Assembly (NCBI GenBank): GCA_947846985.1
Contig: CANTUZ010000006.1
Location: 51,368,707 to 51,432,706, forward strand
Direction: 5' to 3'
Length of the DNA stretch: 64,000 bases
Source: Fratercula arctica
Taxonomy: Eukaryota; Chordata; Aves; Charadriiformes; Alcidae
Shown in pieces: positions 37,091-51,249 of the stretch. A program made the position numbers and the translations under genes. The notes under the pieces are model-generated. The model made no database searches and was not told the DNA's origin. It saw only the letters and a program-made list of their open reading frames with translations. Position 1 is the first letter of the stretch; each line of letters begins with the position of its first letter.

Positions 37091-40000
37091 ATGCAGGCCT
37101 TCCTCAAAGGCCCGTCTGCCATCAGCACCAAGCCCCCCGCTGCCAAGGAGAAGGGCGCAGCGGGGAGCAGCGGGGAGGGCAAGAGGCTCAAGCCCATCCC
37201 CTGGGTGGAGAAATAGTAAGGGCTTTTCGGGGGCAGCGGGGTCGCTGGCCGGGGTCGTGAGGGGATTCTCGGTCTGAAGGGGGTGCGTGGAGGAGTGAGT
37301 GGGTGCATGGCGAAGGGGGTTACAGCTGGAGGTGTCTCCACCTGGGACAACAGCTTTAACTTTCTCAGTTATGGGCGAAAACCAGCACCGTGAACTACTG
37401 TAGGAGCCCTTTGTTGGTGTTAATGAGCAGAAAATGCCTCCGTTGCACGTCGAGCGGTGCGGTTCATCGCTGTGGCTTGGTGCAAAAGTGCATTAAATAC
37501 TTTGTTTTTGAGAAGCCCGTATCGGCTCACGAAGTGGTAAAATATTGCAGTCTGCAGCACAGCTCTGCTTCTAACACCAGCTCAGGCTGGTGTTTACAAT
37601 AGAAATAGACAAACAGCTTCCTGAGAAATTAGATCACCTCAGTAATACAGACCAGAGACATTAGATGGATTTCCTGTTATGATTTTGTCCTCAGCTACAA
37701 AATTTGCTGTAATTCTTAAGTACCCAATGTAATCAGAAAGGGAAATGTTATTTTTCCCAATGTCAATTTTCTTCTGAAACTTTGTTAGCTAATAAACTAC
37801 TTTTAACGTCTTTTTATTTAGTCGCCCCAAAAATGTGGATGAAGTCGCCTTCCAGGATGAAGTTGTTGCTGTGCTGAAAAAGTCCTTGGAAGGTGCTGAT
37901 GTGAGTGTAATGATAACATCTACCCAATTAGCATGTTTAGGCAGAAACTTTATCTGGTGGTAATGAAAACTTTTTTCTAACTCAGCAATGATCATTTTTT
38001 ACAGTGGTACTTTACAAACAAACTAAGCGGCTTCCTTGTAGTATGTTGTGATATATGTGTAAAATTTATGATGTTTCCAACCCTCTAAACATTGTTGAAC
38101 TGTCAGCTCTGTGATGCCGTTTGGAATTATTCTGGAAAAGCTGAATTGATAAATTTCTTGTTAATAGTTCCAAATCTGTAAAGGCTTTTGTTGTGTCTAC
38201 AGTGCTATTCAACTAGTACTTTTGACATTCCTGTTTAAGAGAAGAGGGAATATTTTTCTTTCATAGAAAAGTCTGGATTGCCAGTTGTTCGTAAACAGCT
38301 CTAGTGATCTGTTGGTGCTTCTACGAAACTGCTAAACATTAAAACAAATATACTGTTTGCTAACAAGGGAAATTTAAATTACAAGGGCCAAGTCTACTAC
38401 TTAGATAGTGATCCCCAGACTTTTTGGGTTAGTTTCCAACTAAGTCTCTTTGGCTTTAAAAAGTTAAGCATGACAGTTTCACTAACTTCACTGCAGTGTT
38501 GGCACCTGACACCTACAAATATAAAGAGGATGAGCAGAGCATGTTCAGTTGCTTTTGTTTACACTTGCATTTGCTTTTGGATAAAAAATTTAGTAAATAT
38601 TCAGTATGAAAGATGGTTATTTCCTCCAAACCAGGTGATAGGGAGGTGGAAGTACTGAAGGGAGAAGTACAGCAGGTAACCAGAGATGGCTGTGCTTTCT
38701 TGACATCTGGAAAATCTGGACACTTCCTTCCTTTGTACATGCTGAGACTGCTTTTTGCTTCACGTTTCACCTAGAAGGGTCATTCTTGTGTTCTAAAAGC
38801 TGTTTCTGTTTTCAAGGACTGCTAATGCCGGCTGAAGTGGTTGGTGGATGTTCTGAAAATGACATTTGTGATATGGCTGTCTGCTCACCAAGAGCCAAAA
38901 GGAACAATTTGGGCAATTTTCAGAGTTTCTTGCATGAAACTTTTCACTTGGGTGCCCTGATGTGCAGTATGCATGGGGTAGTCTTTGGTATTTGAAAATT
39001 TCAGCTTATGACAATCTACTTTGTAGTTCTGGTTTTGACTAATATGAGTCTATTTCTACCTGAAAATATTAATTTAATCGGAACTTTCAAAAGCAGAAGT
39101 ACTTTGTTTGAGCATAGGGAGCCAAAATGAAGCTGGTATGACAGAACTGGGAAAGACTTGTATAATTCCTGTCTTTAGTTCATGTCTCCAGATTCAGTTT
39201 GAGAATGCTGTTGTTACGTAACCTTGCCACGTAATGTTGTACCTGTAGAAATCTGGGTTTCAACAGCAATAATATTTGTACAATTGAGGTAATTATTAAG
39301 GAACTACTAACAGCTAAGGAGAAATGAGGTGCTGCCACCTATTCTGTCTGGAGATACCAGTCATGTAACATGGCTTAGGTGATGGGTTGTGAAGTTCTAT
39401 TTTGAGCAACAGCTATTTAAAACCTTACTGCTTCTAGATCAGCAGTGTTTCTCGGATTATGAGCCTAGTACACTTGTGTTGACTTTTTGCCTCCTTAGTT
39501 GAAAAGAGAAATTATAACTTCTGCTTACGATTACAGGCTTTGTATTTTGTCATAGCTACCCAAACTCAGCAAGGCATTTGAGAACAAGATCATGCAAGTA
39601 CTCTAAAATATTTGATGCTTTTAAAATTTGGACACTTTTGTTAGTTCTTGAAAGGACTCATTCTGTCAAAAAGGCAAAAATATAATTTAAACTCTGAGGT
39701 GGCTGGTACTCATTTCAGAAGTTCTTATTGAATTTGGAGATCTGGGGAGATCAAAGAAACAGCTGTGACAACACTGTAGGTTTGTGTAATATGCTTTATT
39801 TAAACTTTAGTGTTGAAAATGGAGAGACAGTCCTTTGCTGGTTGGCCTGTAAGTATTTGTGGGCCTTAGTCTGGGAGCTGCTAAATGGAGCAGGACTTTT
39901 AGGTCCCTGATATATCTCCATCTATAACAGCAGGGACCTGTCTTGTTATAAACTGGGCGTACCAGACTCCAAGTGGTTTTGAACTGGAGAAATTGATTTC

Positions 40001-43000
40001 TGTCTGCCAAGACTGTTGATTTGTTGTTGCTTTTTGCAAAGAAACTGACAAGTGTTGTAGTATTCTTTAACTTTCATTTACTTGATGACATCATAATGAC
40101 TGAAAAGAGAGTGAGGTGTAGGATTATCGTTGAAATTTACAACTTCATTTGAACTGAAACTTCTAGAAAAGAACTTGGGGTTTGTACTATATGTGGTAAC
40201 TTTCCCACAAGCAGAATGATGCCTGCAGGTATCCTGCTTACCCCTGGCAAGCGTAGAAAAATGGATAACCAGATCAGGTTGCAGTCTGTTTAAAAATACT
40301 GCCACAGTTACATAAAGGATTAGGCTGTGCTTGGTGAAAAAGTGATACTTTTCTATACTCCTATACTGGTGATACTGGTGATAACTGGTGATAACTTCAG
40401 TGAGAAACAAGCATAAATGAGGTTGAAACAGAAACAGTAGTAAAGTATGGGTTTAATGGAATTAGGAAACAGATTCTTATTAAAACTTCTTACCTGCTAA
40501 TGCTTGTTTTGAGAACTAGTAGAGTCTGAATTAGCACAGAGGCATGAAATTACAAATCTCCATGAAAATGTCTACCCTCGCAGCGTGCTAACCTAACATG
40601 TTAGCACACTAACATATTCAGCTATCATTCAGTACATACTACTTCTCCCCAAAGCTTTTCTAAAAGATGTAGGGGGATGATAATGTCGTATCTAATTAAA
40701 CTTGGAAAAAAGTTTGTTAGTACTGAATGCTGTTTACTTTTTAGTAACTAGGGAAACAAGCAACAAATAATTGGAAGAAAGAGCAGGCAGAACCTGAAAT
40801 GGATTTATTTACTCTAAATTGATTGAAGATTGAAATTCTTCTATCTGTACTTCTGCAGTGTGTACACAGTTGAATCCGTTCTCTGTGCCTTATCTCAGTT
40901 ATTAAAATGGGATGCTTGTTACCAAACTGGTCTGTCTCTATTTTATCTTCTGATTATGCATTATGTACTCCTGCATTTTTCTTTGCTCTTCGGATGTCTT
41001 TGGTTTTGCTGTTCCCATTCTGTCTGCATTGCTTGCTATATTCAGCATAAAATTATCTAATCTAATTTTAGTTGAGTCTTTTTAAAAATTGAATTTTTAT
41101 TAAGGGCTGGAAATCAAGTCCGAGTGAGAGGTTTGTCTCTTTGCTATTGATGGGAGAGGGACTCTTGGATTCTTCTAAGAACGTATGACTGGAACATCCT
41201 CTACTGTCGAAGGCAGCAGTTTTAAAGTGCAGCCTGATAATTCGTAAGAGGGATTACTTGAAATAGGAGTATAGAAAGCTATCACTCCTATGCTAATTAG
41301 AAAGATTCCTGATTTCAGCCAAAATTTAGTCATGGTAACTTTGTTCTTTCTCTGTGTGTTGCTCTATTTATGGAGATCAGTCATATTCCCTCTCAGCTTT
41401 TCTTTTGCTGAGCTAACTAAACCAAACTCTTTTAAAAAGTCACTTCTCATAAGATAGGCTCTTCGCTCCTTTAGTCACCTTTCCCAGTTTGGATTCATCA
41501 GCCTTGATTAAGGGTGACCTGAACTGTGTGTAGCTTTCCAGATGAAATCGTATTCAATCCATGTTAGTATTTGTAATTTTCCATCTGTGTTGAAACTGCA
41601 CATCCTAGGACCACGTGTTACACAATCTTATACTGTTCCTCTGACTGACACACAAAACAAAGTCAGCTTGTGTTTTATTCCAGACATCTAGCAGATATTT
41701 CGTTATTTTCTCAAATTGTGAGATTTTATGCTTTGTGCTGCTAAACGTTATTGTGTATTATTCCTGCGGTTTTTGCTGTGCTGCTTTAGTCTTCCTGTGT
41801 CAACATATTTCTTTAATGCATTCCTGTTTTTCATGCTGAGGTTATTAGATTATTTGGAAGATCAGTTAACCTAATCTCTAAGAAATGCCACTTGTCTCTC
41901 CTTTGAAAAATCCTTGGATGGATATAGAAATTTGTCAGCGCTATGCGTTCCAGTCAGTCATTGCAGGCAACTCTGTGATTAGTGTTAGGGCATGTCTGCA
42001 TTGCACTCACTGCAGTATAGTGCAGACATTCACAAGCTCCCTTGTACTTATTGCACTGGAGTTAATGGCAGCACAGGATTCTCAGCATGGCTTGAAAAGG
42101 CAGTCTGGGGAGCTGAGAACGTACATGATAGTTAACCTGTGCCAAATTTTGTCACAGCTGCACTGCTAATAGTATCCAGACTGTTTGAAGGGCATCCTTG
42201 GATAAATGTACATGTCACTGCAGTCATAACAGTAAGTTCTGTAGGCTTTAGTGATCTCAGACGTGACCTGGAGGGAATATATCAAAATAAAATAGAAATT
42301 GAACTATCAATTTTGATATAACGTGACAGTGCCACCAAATAACAGCTTGTTCATGCTGTGTTATAAAAAGCAACTGTTTGTCCTCCTTTAGAGCAGTATG
42401 TGCAGTGACCTAGAAGTGGAAGACTTTGATATTATTTACCAGGAGGAGTAGATAGTTTCTGTTCTATCAGGGGCTTAGATTTTCAGTAGGTTTTCCTGTC
42501 TGTCGCTTGTTTTGTTTATTTGCTTTTTTTGAAAAACGGTGTCTTGCTGTTTCAGCTTCCCAATCTGTTGTTCTATGGCCCACCTGGAACTGGAAAGACT
42601 TCCACTATTTTAGCAGCAGCTAGAGAGCTCTATGGGTAAGCTGGATCGAGTTGCTTTGGTGTAATTGACTGTCACATGTCTTCTAATCATGTGGCAGAGT
42701 GCCTCTGGTTATTGCCTGTTCTTATGTAGCTTCTAGGTCTTTTTCAGGAATATCTTCGCGTTCTAATTCATCTCCAATATAAGATTTCGTTCTCATTTGT
42801 CTTGTTGATTTCTGTTACCAATATAGACTTAAGTGGCTGCTAGTCTCACATATTGTAACCCTATAGCAAAGAGTATGAAAAGAAGTGGCTTGCATGTGCC
42901 TTACTGAGCTCTGTAAAGGAATATCAATTTTAATGGAGTATTCAGTAAGTTGTTAGTTACACCTAGATCTCAAAGCACTTCATAAAATGTCTGCATTGTA

Positions 43001-46000
43001 ATCTTTCTGTTATGCGCCATTGAGTTGTGTCTGGAAGTAATATTGGGAGTCAGACTGAAATTCAGCACGTGTACTGCACGTTCATCAGCTCACTTGTAAC
43101 ACTTGGGAGTTTTTGAGTAGTGAATTCAGTGACCCAGAAGCAAAAAATGGATGAGAAGGTAGTTTGATGTTGAGTCGTCTAATCGTGACATTAGTCCCTC
43201 CCCCTGCTCCCCATCAACGTCTTTAATTTTTGGCTCATGCTGTTTTATGAGAAGAACCACTTCTAGTTGAATAGTAGGAAGACAACTCCACGTTGTGTGT
43301 CCATTTGAATTCCCAGAACTTAAAATCTACTGGATTCAATTTTTCTTTTTGTAATCAGAGGTGCTGCTGTATAGTACTGCTGCTAAGTGCTGCCTATATC
43401 ATACTTTCTAGATATTTCTTTCTGGTAGTATTGCAATGGCAGAGCACTGCCAGTAATTGTATTGGGGCATCTTACCTGTTCTTCCACATTACACACAGCA
43501 TATAAGTAGAAAGGCGTACAGTGCTCTGAACTTATGACACCAACTTCCTATCTTTTTTTTCCTTTATAACTGATGTAATTTTACACTTCACTGTTTTCTG
43601 TAGTCTGGGAGGCAATTGTAAAAGTAACTAATGGGGATTCATACCTAACATTTAATGATCTTGATTTAACTGTCTTTTAACAGAGTATGCTATTTAGTAA
43701 TGCTGGCAAAAATAACATCTGGTGTTCAAAAAGGCCAGAAAGACTGTTGATATACTTTATAATGTATCATTACAAGAATTAGTAGCTAACATGTTGTAAT
43801 AAAAATTTTGCAGGCCTGAATTATTCCGGCAAAGAGTCCTTGAGTTAAATGCTTCTGATGAGCGTGGAATACAAGTGATTCGGGAAAAAGTGAAGGCTTT
43901 TGCTCAGCTCACTGCGTCTGGAAGCCGCTCGGAGTAAGTGCTGGATCAAAGGTGGCTATGTTTGGTGGACTTTCTTGCTTAGGACAAAGCACGTGGTTGC
44001 TTTTGTTCAGGTTAACTTTATAATTCTGATATAAATGATGGGTCAGCATTGCCCAGAAGTTTGCAGCACACAGTGTTTTGGCTAAGCTTTGACTTCATGC
44101 AATTTCACGTTGAGTGTTTGAATACCTGGGAGGAGCTAGTGCTGTTAAAGATAGAGACAGACAGGGGAAACCTCAAAAGACTGAGCCTTCTGGATTTGTG
44201 ATACTTGTTGCCTTTGCAAGTGTTGTCTGACTACCATAGAAAAGCTTCTTTGGGTAAATTGTGGTGGGAGTTACTTCTCCAGTACCTCTAATCTGCAGCA
44301 TCTCATACAAGATGGGTGCTAGTTTATAAGGTGCTAACAAGATTCTGGTGTTAGGTGGTGAGAAGCTCTGTGCAGGTGAAGCCATATGTGTGGAAAAAAC
44401 AGATTGTGGAAAGTAGCCGGATTGTGGAAAGCATGCCAAGACTGCCTAGCAAGAAATGATCTTGTGTACTGGAATTAGTCTGTTGCAGTGTTCTTTAGAG
44501 TTCAGGGAATCAGGAATCCTGTAAAAAGAAGAGCTGCATTAGTTGATAAAAGAAGAAACTTAAAGCAAAAGTTTTTGTTTTTTTTTTTTTTAAAAGGACT
44601 TTTGCAGTATTCAATTGTTGATCTGGAAACTTAGTCCTCACCTTTACTACAAATATTAGTCCTTTATCTAAAAATAGTGCAAAAGATTGAACCCCTGAAT
44701 ATGTTCTACATATTGGGTATAAATACTTAAATAAAATATGACTTGCGATTTGCAGTGATTTTTTTTTTTCTTGGTCTATATGTTGTATGTCTCCTAGATA
44801 ACAGATTTCTGATTTTTCAGTGGTAAAATTTGTCCTCCTTTTAAAATTGTAATCCTGGATGAAGCAGACTCAATGACTTCAGCAGCCCAGGCAGCCTTAA
44901 GACGCACAATGGAAAAAGAAGCGAAAACAACACGTTTCTGCCTTATTTGTAACTACATCAGCAGGTACGTGTGGAATTTGTTGCTTCTTTGGACTTTTTG
45001 CTCTTCCTATTCTGTACTCTTTTTTTTTTTTTTTTTTTTCTTCACTGAGAGGTTGATGCCTAGTTTCATAGTTTTTGGTCAATAGAGACGTAACTATGTG
45101 AATACAAGACTGAAGACAATATTTAGGTATCGATTTTTATTTTTCAAAGTGTTGCAGTTTTAAGGCTATGCTGCCCTTTTCTGCCTTGAGAGCTTTGTCT
45201 GTACAAACTTGACCCATGCATTCATTTACCAAGCACTTGCCTGCCTTTTTTTCAGAATAATTGAGCCTTTAACATCTCGATGCTCCAAATTCCGCTTCAA
45301 GCCTTTGTCAGACAAAATCCAACAGCAGAGGTTATTGGACGTTTCTGAGAAGGAACATGTGAAAATCAGTAGTGAGGTAACTTCATGCTTGCCATGGAAT
45401 TTTATTGCTTAATCCAGTGCGTAATTGCATTACGGTGAAAGGGGCTAAGTCAGCATACTTTTCCAGACTGCTCGATTTTATTAAATACAATATATAAACT
45501 CCTGGAGATATTATTCTCCTTCTATAGATGGGATGAATTTTAGGAGTCTTGCTAAAACCAGAGAAATGTCCACCAGAGAAAACTGCAGCAAAACCGTAGG
45601 GCTTTTTGTTCTGTGCTGAGTATACTTGCATTAAATCAGTGTTTCATTCTGGAATTGCCAGTACACATTTATATTAGTAGAGAAGTTGCTTTGTAACTTG
45701 CATATTGTGTCTGTTGGTGACCATTTGCCTTAGGCACTACTTGATGTTTTAAAATCAATGTGCTGAGAAAGTGTACTGGATTTTAATTAACAGAGAAAAT
45801 ATAACTTGGCATTTTCTGACATTATTTTTCAGGCAGTATCTTACCTTGTTAAAGTGTCAGAGGGGGACTTACGAAAAGCAATTACCTTTCTTCAAAGTGC
45901 TACTCGCCTAATGGGTGGGAAAGAGATCACAGAGAAGATAGTCACTGAAATTGCTGGGGTAAGCTCCGCTTTACAGTTTCTCCTGTAATTAGTCTGAAAA

Positions 46001-49000
46001 GCATGTGGTAAGTGTACTTGCTACCTCTATCTACCTTTGCTCAAAGTTTGATTAAAAAATTGTTTTATACCCATTAGTATTGCAGTGTGGTACCGATACA
46101 CTATCCACCCGAATGGTAAAGACTGCCTCATTCTGTACACTTACTACATAGCAAGTGTCTAGCGACTTGCTCTGTAAGTCAATGAATACTGCAAAATAGT
46201 CTTATAATTCAAACTGAAGTTGAAATATTCTGCCCACGAATGCAAAATGTGTTGCCTCTTGTGGGACAATAGACTAGAACATGGTTTTGGCACTTTTATA
46301 TAAATGTTTGTGTTTTTATGTATATGTGTGTAGGTAAGTATAGATCATTGCTAAATATGGTTTAGAAACACCACAGGGGAATGAATTCCAGTAGCAGCTT
46401 ATTTTCAGTTTAACATTCACAGTGACGGTGTCTCTTTGAGGATCTGTGTAGGGTCTTGTTTTTTAACAAAACAGCAGTGATTTCTTCTAGAGTGATGTGG
46501 GTACTACTGATAGGGACAGGAAAAACCTGAGAGGAAATGCATTTAATAAAGTCTGTCTGAAGGTGTTCCTATAGCAACAAAACACTTACCCCTAAAGCAA
46601 GAAATGTGAGATTAGGAGTTGAGGAGCTGAAAAATAAATGCGCTTTAATGATGGACACACTTTCCCTTGAAGATGTTGCCCTCGTAGCTAATTGTGAGGG
46701 ATGTGGGGTTTTCACATCTGTGGCACTAGAAGCAATTGCTACTGTGCACATTCTACAGAACAGTTTTAAACCATCTTCTGAGTGAATTTGTTCGGTTTTG
46801 TGTATCTAGCTGTAGAAAAGAGCTGGATTTCACTTACAGATACCTGAAATCACAATTTCTAAGAAACATGGCAGAAGTTGACTGTAATGACAGGAGAGAG
46901 AAGCATGAAATTCCATTGTTGAATAATGCTTGTTTAAACCAAAGGTACCCAACTTCATAAAGACTTCAAGTTCTTTGTCCTACATAACTTTTGTGACCTG
47001 GAATGACCTTAGTACAAAAGATTAATAAAGAAGCTTTGAAACCAAATTGTCCAGACGCTCAACTGACAGGAATGACGATGAGTACAGGGGAGAACGTGGG
47101 CAGCGCTTCCCTGTTCGGAGCTAAATAACGGCGTCTGTCAACTGTTTTTCTTCTGATTTACTGTCTGATCTTGTTGCATTGGGGTCTTTTTGGCATGTCC
47201 CTGGTGTGTCACTGGAGAGAAGACTGATCTGCTGTTTGGCCTAGGTGTAGAATGGCACAGAAAGCTTTGGGTGATCTAATTGCTGAAGCAGGTCCTCCAC
47301 TGAGTCAGTGGCCTGAATAAGCGATTGTGTGTTGCACTTGGGAAGCTGACTTTGGCAATTCGCTATCACTATATAGTTTTTATTTTAATATTGCCAATAT
47401 AGGAGGAATATTACAGCCTAGCTCTCGCTCTCAAAATTTAGCTAGTCTGTCTTGTACACTTGCTTAAAAGTGGTTGGGTGTGTAGAGGAATGAAATGCTA
47501 AAATGGCCTCCTTTGTAAACACTTTGTTCCTGTTACTGTAAGCACCAACTTCAATTTTAAGTTTAGAAAGTTGAAATTAAGAAATGTAACTTCTTGTTAC
47601 AGGTCATCCCTAAAGAAACAATTGATGAACTGCTGTCTGTCTGCCGGAGTGGTTCCTTTGAGAAACTGGAAACGCTGGCAAAGGTAGAGTCCCGTTAGTG
47701 CCCCAGCCCGGGTGGTGGTTAGGTCACTGCCCTCTGAATCCTGTGCTGCTGGGCCGCGGCTGGGAGCGTTTGGCCTCGCCTCAGTCAGGACGCGTGTTTC
47801 GGGAAGCGTGTCTCTTACCAGGGCGTACTCTGAGCTTTCCCTTCTGAGGAAGAACTGACAAAGCTGCAAATAAGATTCCCTGACAATGTGGCTCTGGCTT
47901 TCTCTGGAGTTAAACTGACACGTGGAGCTGTAAGGCTGAATTGGGCAGAGTAGGAATTCCTAGCGAGACACTTGCCTCAGGCCCATAGAACTGCATCTTC
48001 AGGGGACTGGACTAGGCTCTCACTTTCTTCCTTACATGGAAGTTGTGTTAGATGAGAAGTATCCGAATAAAGCTGTAATAAGTTTTCGATTTTAAAATAT
48101 TTCATGTTAATCTTACAGTACACTAGTGAGTAAGTTTGTCTGACAAACTGTGGTGACTTCAAATGGATCTTGCTGGAGAAGGCACAAGCTACTGGTTGAT
48201 TGATGTGGATTTATTTTCTTTAATACAGAAAAGGTTCTTAGTGTCTTTGAAGAATGGGAAATTCCTAATCTCCTGAGTCTGAAGGAGGCTCAGGCAGTCT
48301 TGAACTGGATCGTAAATCACGGAGGTGTCGCTGACAGAGGGGAGCGTGCCATAGTGCCGTTCTCCCAGGGAAGTGTTCTGTGCCGGTGTGAAAAAAGCCA
48401 GTATTGGTCAACCTCCTGCTTTTGGCTTGGCTGAGCCTCACCGGATAGCTTGGGCTGGTTTTGCTGCTGGGTTTATTCTCCTGTAAACTTGCTGCAAATC
48501 TTAGGATTCTTGTGCCAGAATTTATGCGGATGTCCCTGCCTTACACTTTCACGTTTACTTACCGTAATGTGGTAAGTCTTAAGTCGATCTTAAGAGGTGA
48601 TGATGCGGATTTTCTAAATCCTTAGAGCTGGTGCAGTCTGCCATCAGACCACGATCAAATCTAATGCAGTGGTCTGGAACTGCTCTCCAGTTCCTAGAGC
48701 TTGTTTCAAATGTTAGTGCTTGATATGCAGTTGACAACATGTGAATGTGTGCTTCTGTAAAGCGTGGGTGTAGATTTTGCTGTACAGAAAAATAAGGTTG
48801 CACAAACCCTTCTTCTATTTTCATAAACTTCTCTCTACCTAAATGGCTTTGTGGACTACTGTTCTCAATACTTGCTGGTTTTGTAACTGGGCAGCACTGA
48901 TTTTAAAAAAAAAAAAAAAAAAGCCACAAACCACTATCTTTAGTTGCCATGGTTTTTATTTTATTAAAAACATTTTGGCCTTACAGATCTCTGTGTCTGA

Positions 49001-50359
49001 GGCCAGCAACTGCCAGATGAAGAAAATAAATCAAAGTAGGTGGCAGTTTAAAATGTGAGGGCTGTGAATCCGCCACATGATGCTGTGGATGCAAAGCTTT
49101 CCTAATTTTAGAATAAGATTGGACAGGTTCAGTGGAGGTTGTTAAATGCTTAAAATGTCTCTAGCTCACAAAATGTCCGAGACGGAAATCGTGAGGCGCT
49201 GGAAGAATATCTGGACAAAAGGATGGCTCTGTGCCTGCAGTCTCTGCCGTGCCCCGCCGTCTCTCCTGGTGCTGGCTTGGTGTCGCTGCCAGGCAGGGTG
49301 CTGGACTCCCTACGAACTACTGACGCGTCCTCTGAAATGGGAAGGTTCCATAACAAATGCCAGTGCAGTCTTTCAGTCCAGACAGAATTATTCAGATTGG
49401 TTTTCCAGTTTGTGGCGTTTCTGCTGCTGGATTATTTCTGTTTTCCTCTGTCCCTGACACAGAATCTCATCAACGAAGGCTATGCTGTTGCTCAGCTCGT
49501 AAACCAGCTGCACGATACCATTGTGGAGAGCGAAGATTACAGTGACAAGCAGAAATCTGTCATAGTTGAGAAACTTGCGGTAAGTCTGCAGCTTGAGGTA
49601 AAAAAAATCCATGTTAATCTCCACTGATTAATTTTTGTTTACTCGCAGGCTCTCCCAAGTGTGCATAATGGTTTATTTTGTTTTTTAGTTCTGAATGTTT
49701 CTTGGTAGAACCTAAATTTTTGTTCTGAGAAGGAATTGAAATCCAGTAAAGTGAATTATTAGCCATGTTAAAATCTTCCAATGGTCCTTTGTTTTTTAAT
49801 TATAAATTTAGAGGGAGAATTAAGGCAAGATTTTAAGTCAGCACTTAAACAAGTGGGGAGCTGCAAAATGCAAGTTTTTGTTTTGGTGTGTAAAATAAGC
49901 CCTCTCAAAAAAAAAGGGTTAATTAACTTGTTAAGTTTTGACCAAGAAGAAAAGACAGCTGTGGTGGAGGTTGCGCTGGATTCCACGAAGAAAGGCGGGC
50001 GGTGCTGGTGCCCTGCAGTGCTGCTCGGGGCAGGGAGCGCAGGGAAACGCTGGTCCCTCCTGCACAGAAACTGTCAGGTCTTGGCCGCCTCAATGGAGGC
50101 CGGAAGGGGATTTTCCCCAGCTGTGTGGCTGCTGGAGAAGTTGTTGCCAATTAAGTAAACAGCTGGCAAACGTCATCATGGTGCTCTGCGGGGTAAGGGA
50201 AGAGAGAGCTTCCCTGAGCACCGCCCTTTTCAGAGGGTTTTACCTTCTCTTCTCTGCCTGCAGGAAGTAGACAAGTGCTTGGCTGACGGTGCTGACGAGT
50301 TCCTGCAGCTGGTGAGTCTCTGTGCCCTGGTCATGCAGCAGCTGACACAGAACGACTGA
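37091..50359 (+). CDS. RFC4: Replication factor C subunit 4 (37/40 kDa clamp-loader ATPase), ten coding exons
   Basis: RFC4 is one of the small subunits of the RFC complex, which uses ATP to load the PCNA sliding clamp onto primed DNA in the nucleus; related loaders (RAD17, CTF18, ATAD5) share it. Coding exons: 37091-37215, 37822-37900, 42556-42635, 43814-43933, 44821-44964, 45256-45376, 45833-45958, 47603-47683, 49463-49579, 50264-50359. All introns are GT-AG and the summed length is 1,089 nt, giving 362 residues (human RFC4 has 363). Visible motifs are the start MQAFLKG, the RFC box PWVEKYRPK (about residues 39-47), Walker A GPPGTGKT (76-83), Walker B DEAD (148-151), sensor 1 in the ICN segment (177-179), and the SRC arginine-finger motif (190-192). 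The C-terminal half matches the RFC collar domain. The ATG lies in a CpG island with an acceptable context (G at -3). Intron 2 is the longest at about 4.65 kb. Identity is read from recalled family sequences, not from a search. Confidence 0.98.
40365..40395 (+). repeat. Short tandem repeat in RFC4 intron 2
   Basis: ACTGGTGAT or ACTGGTGATA units are repeated about three times. Confidence 0.7.
41365..41660 (-). repeat. CR1-like LINE fragment in RFC4 intron 2
   Basis: CATATTCCCTCTCAGCTTTT, CTTCTCATAAGATAGGCTCT, CCCAGTTTGGATTCATC, GACCTGAACTGTGTG, CCAGATGAAATCG and CCTAGGACCACG occur in the same order as the antisense CR1 3' region. It is an old copy with no coding capacity. Confidence 0.7.
45020..45040 (+). 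repeat. Poly-T tract in RFC4 intron 5
   Basis: About 20 consecutive T, without the downstream retroelement structure that would identify a reversed poly-A tail. Confidence 0.8.
48906..48922 (+). repeat. Poly-A tract in RFC4 intron 8
   Basis: A run of about 17 A with no recognisable element upstream. Confidence 0.8.
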
Positions 50360-50438
50360 CAGCGGCTCCTGTGGGGCCTGGGGTGGGTGGCCCAGGTTCT
50401 GAGAGCAGGGACCTGCATGTTTTTGTACAGCTTTTTGC

Positions 50439-50444
50439 AATAAA
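50439..50444 (+). terminator. RFC4 polyadenylation signal
   Basis: AATAAA lies 80 bp after the RFC4 stop codon, with a T/G-rich stretch (around 50,480-50,495) downstream. The 3' UTR would be about 100 nt, which is very short. Confidence 0.8.
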
Positions 50445-50464
50445 AGAACTGCTCAGCAGTGGGA

Positions 50465-51240
50465 AAAGCTCATGCTGGAATATTGGCGTTTGTTTACACT
50501 AGCTTAAAGAGCTCTCAGCTGCTGAGGGGCCAGTGACGCTCCTGCTTTGCAGTTCTTGGTGTAACTTACACGTGGACAGGGAAACGCAGCAAAAATGAGT
50601 GTATGTATGTACTGTACTTGCTCACCATCAGCTCAAAGTGGAGAAAGGGAAGACCCTTATTGATGGGTTTTGAAAATGCTGCTTGGTGAAAGGCCCCCAC
50701 CTGTGCTGAACCCAGCTCCTGAGGGAAGGCTTTGTGCCACCTTCATCTTGAAATGCTGTAGCCATCGCTTTCTAGTAAACGTATTGCAACACTCATTTCC
50801 CTCAAGCAATGCAAGAAGTGTGGGGTGAAGGGCAGGTGCTGGGAGGAGGCTGAGCACTTTCAGGGCAGTCCTGGGCCCCTGGGCCTTCCGGAGCAGCTAC
50901 TTTGTACCTCTTGGATTCTGTTTACTTGATTCTCCCTCAGTGCAGTAGAAGGTGTAATTAACACAAACAGGGGGCTTTTTAATTAAGTCAGTACTAATGA
51001 TTAAGTGATGAAGGGGTATGTCAGTGTAATGGACACCTGTCCCTCACCCAGGCGCTGTGGCACATCAGGCTCCCCATTTACTGGCCCAAGGTGCAAGCAC
51101 AAAACCAGCCCCAGCAATTAGGCAAAGCCCAGAACTGACAAGGCCTGACCCTGCCCTCTCTACTCTTCCTACTCTGGCTCAGCCCCCCCTAAATAGAGAC
51201 ACCCCCTAGCCAAGAAGCCAGTTTACAATTTAAGTGAATA
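50465..51240. other. Intergenic gap between convergent RFC4 and EIF4A2
   Basis: About 0.8 kb separates the likely polyadenylation sites of the two genes. No coding exon, RNA gene or clear repeat was recognised here. Confidence 0.6.
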
Positions 51241-51249
51241 TAGAAGTAT

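Larger units (their letters stand above)
36470..37330. promoter_or_regulatory. CpG island and promoter of RFC4
   Basis: A sharp rise in G+C and CpG density covers the first RFC4 coding exon and about 600 bp upstream. It contains an NRF1-type palindrome and E2F-type sites (listed separately) and no TATA box. This is the usual promoter style for a replication gene. The exact transcription start is not visible. Confidence 0.85.

Noticed and set aside
36721..37350. 179-codon open frames on both strands around the RFC4 promoter.
   Set aside because: CpG-island artefacts. The true RFC4 start is the ATG at 37,091 in another frame.
49223..49627. An open frame that runs unbroken through the upstream intron into RFC4 exon 9 and could suggest an alternative first exon.
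   Set aside because: The upstream part has no similarity to RFC4, and the acceptor at 49,461-49,462 gives the exact conserved junction.
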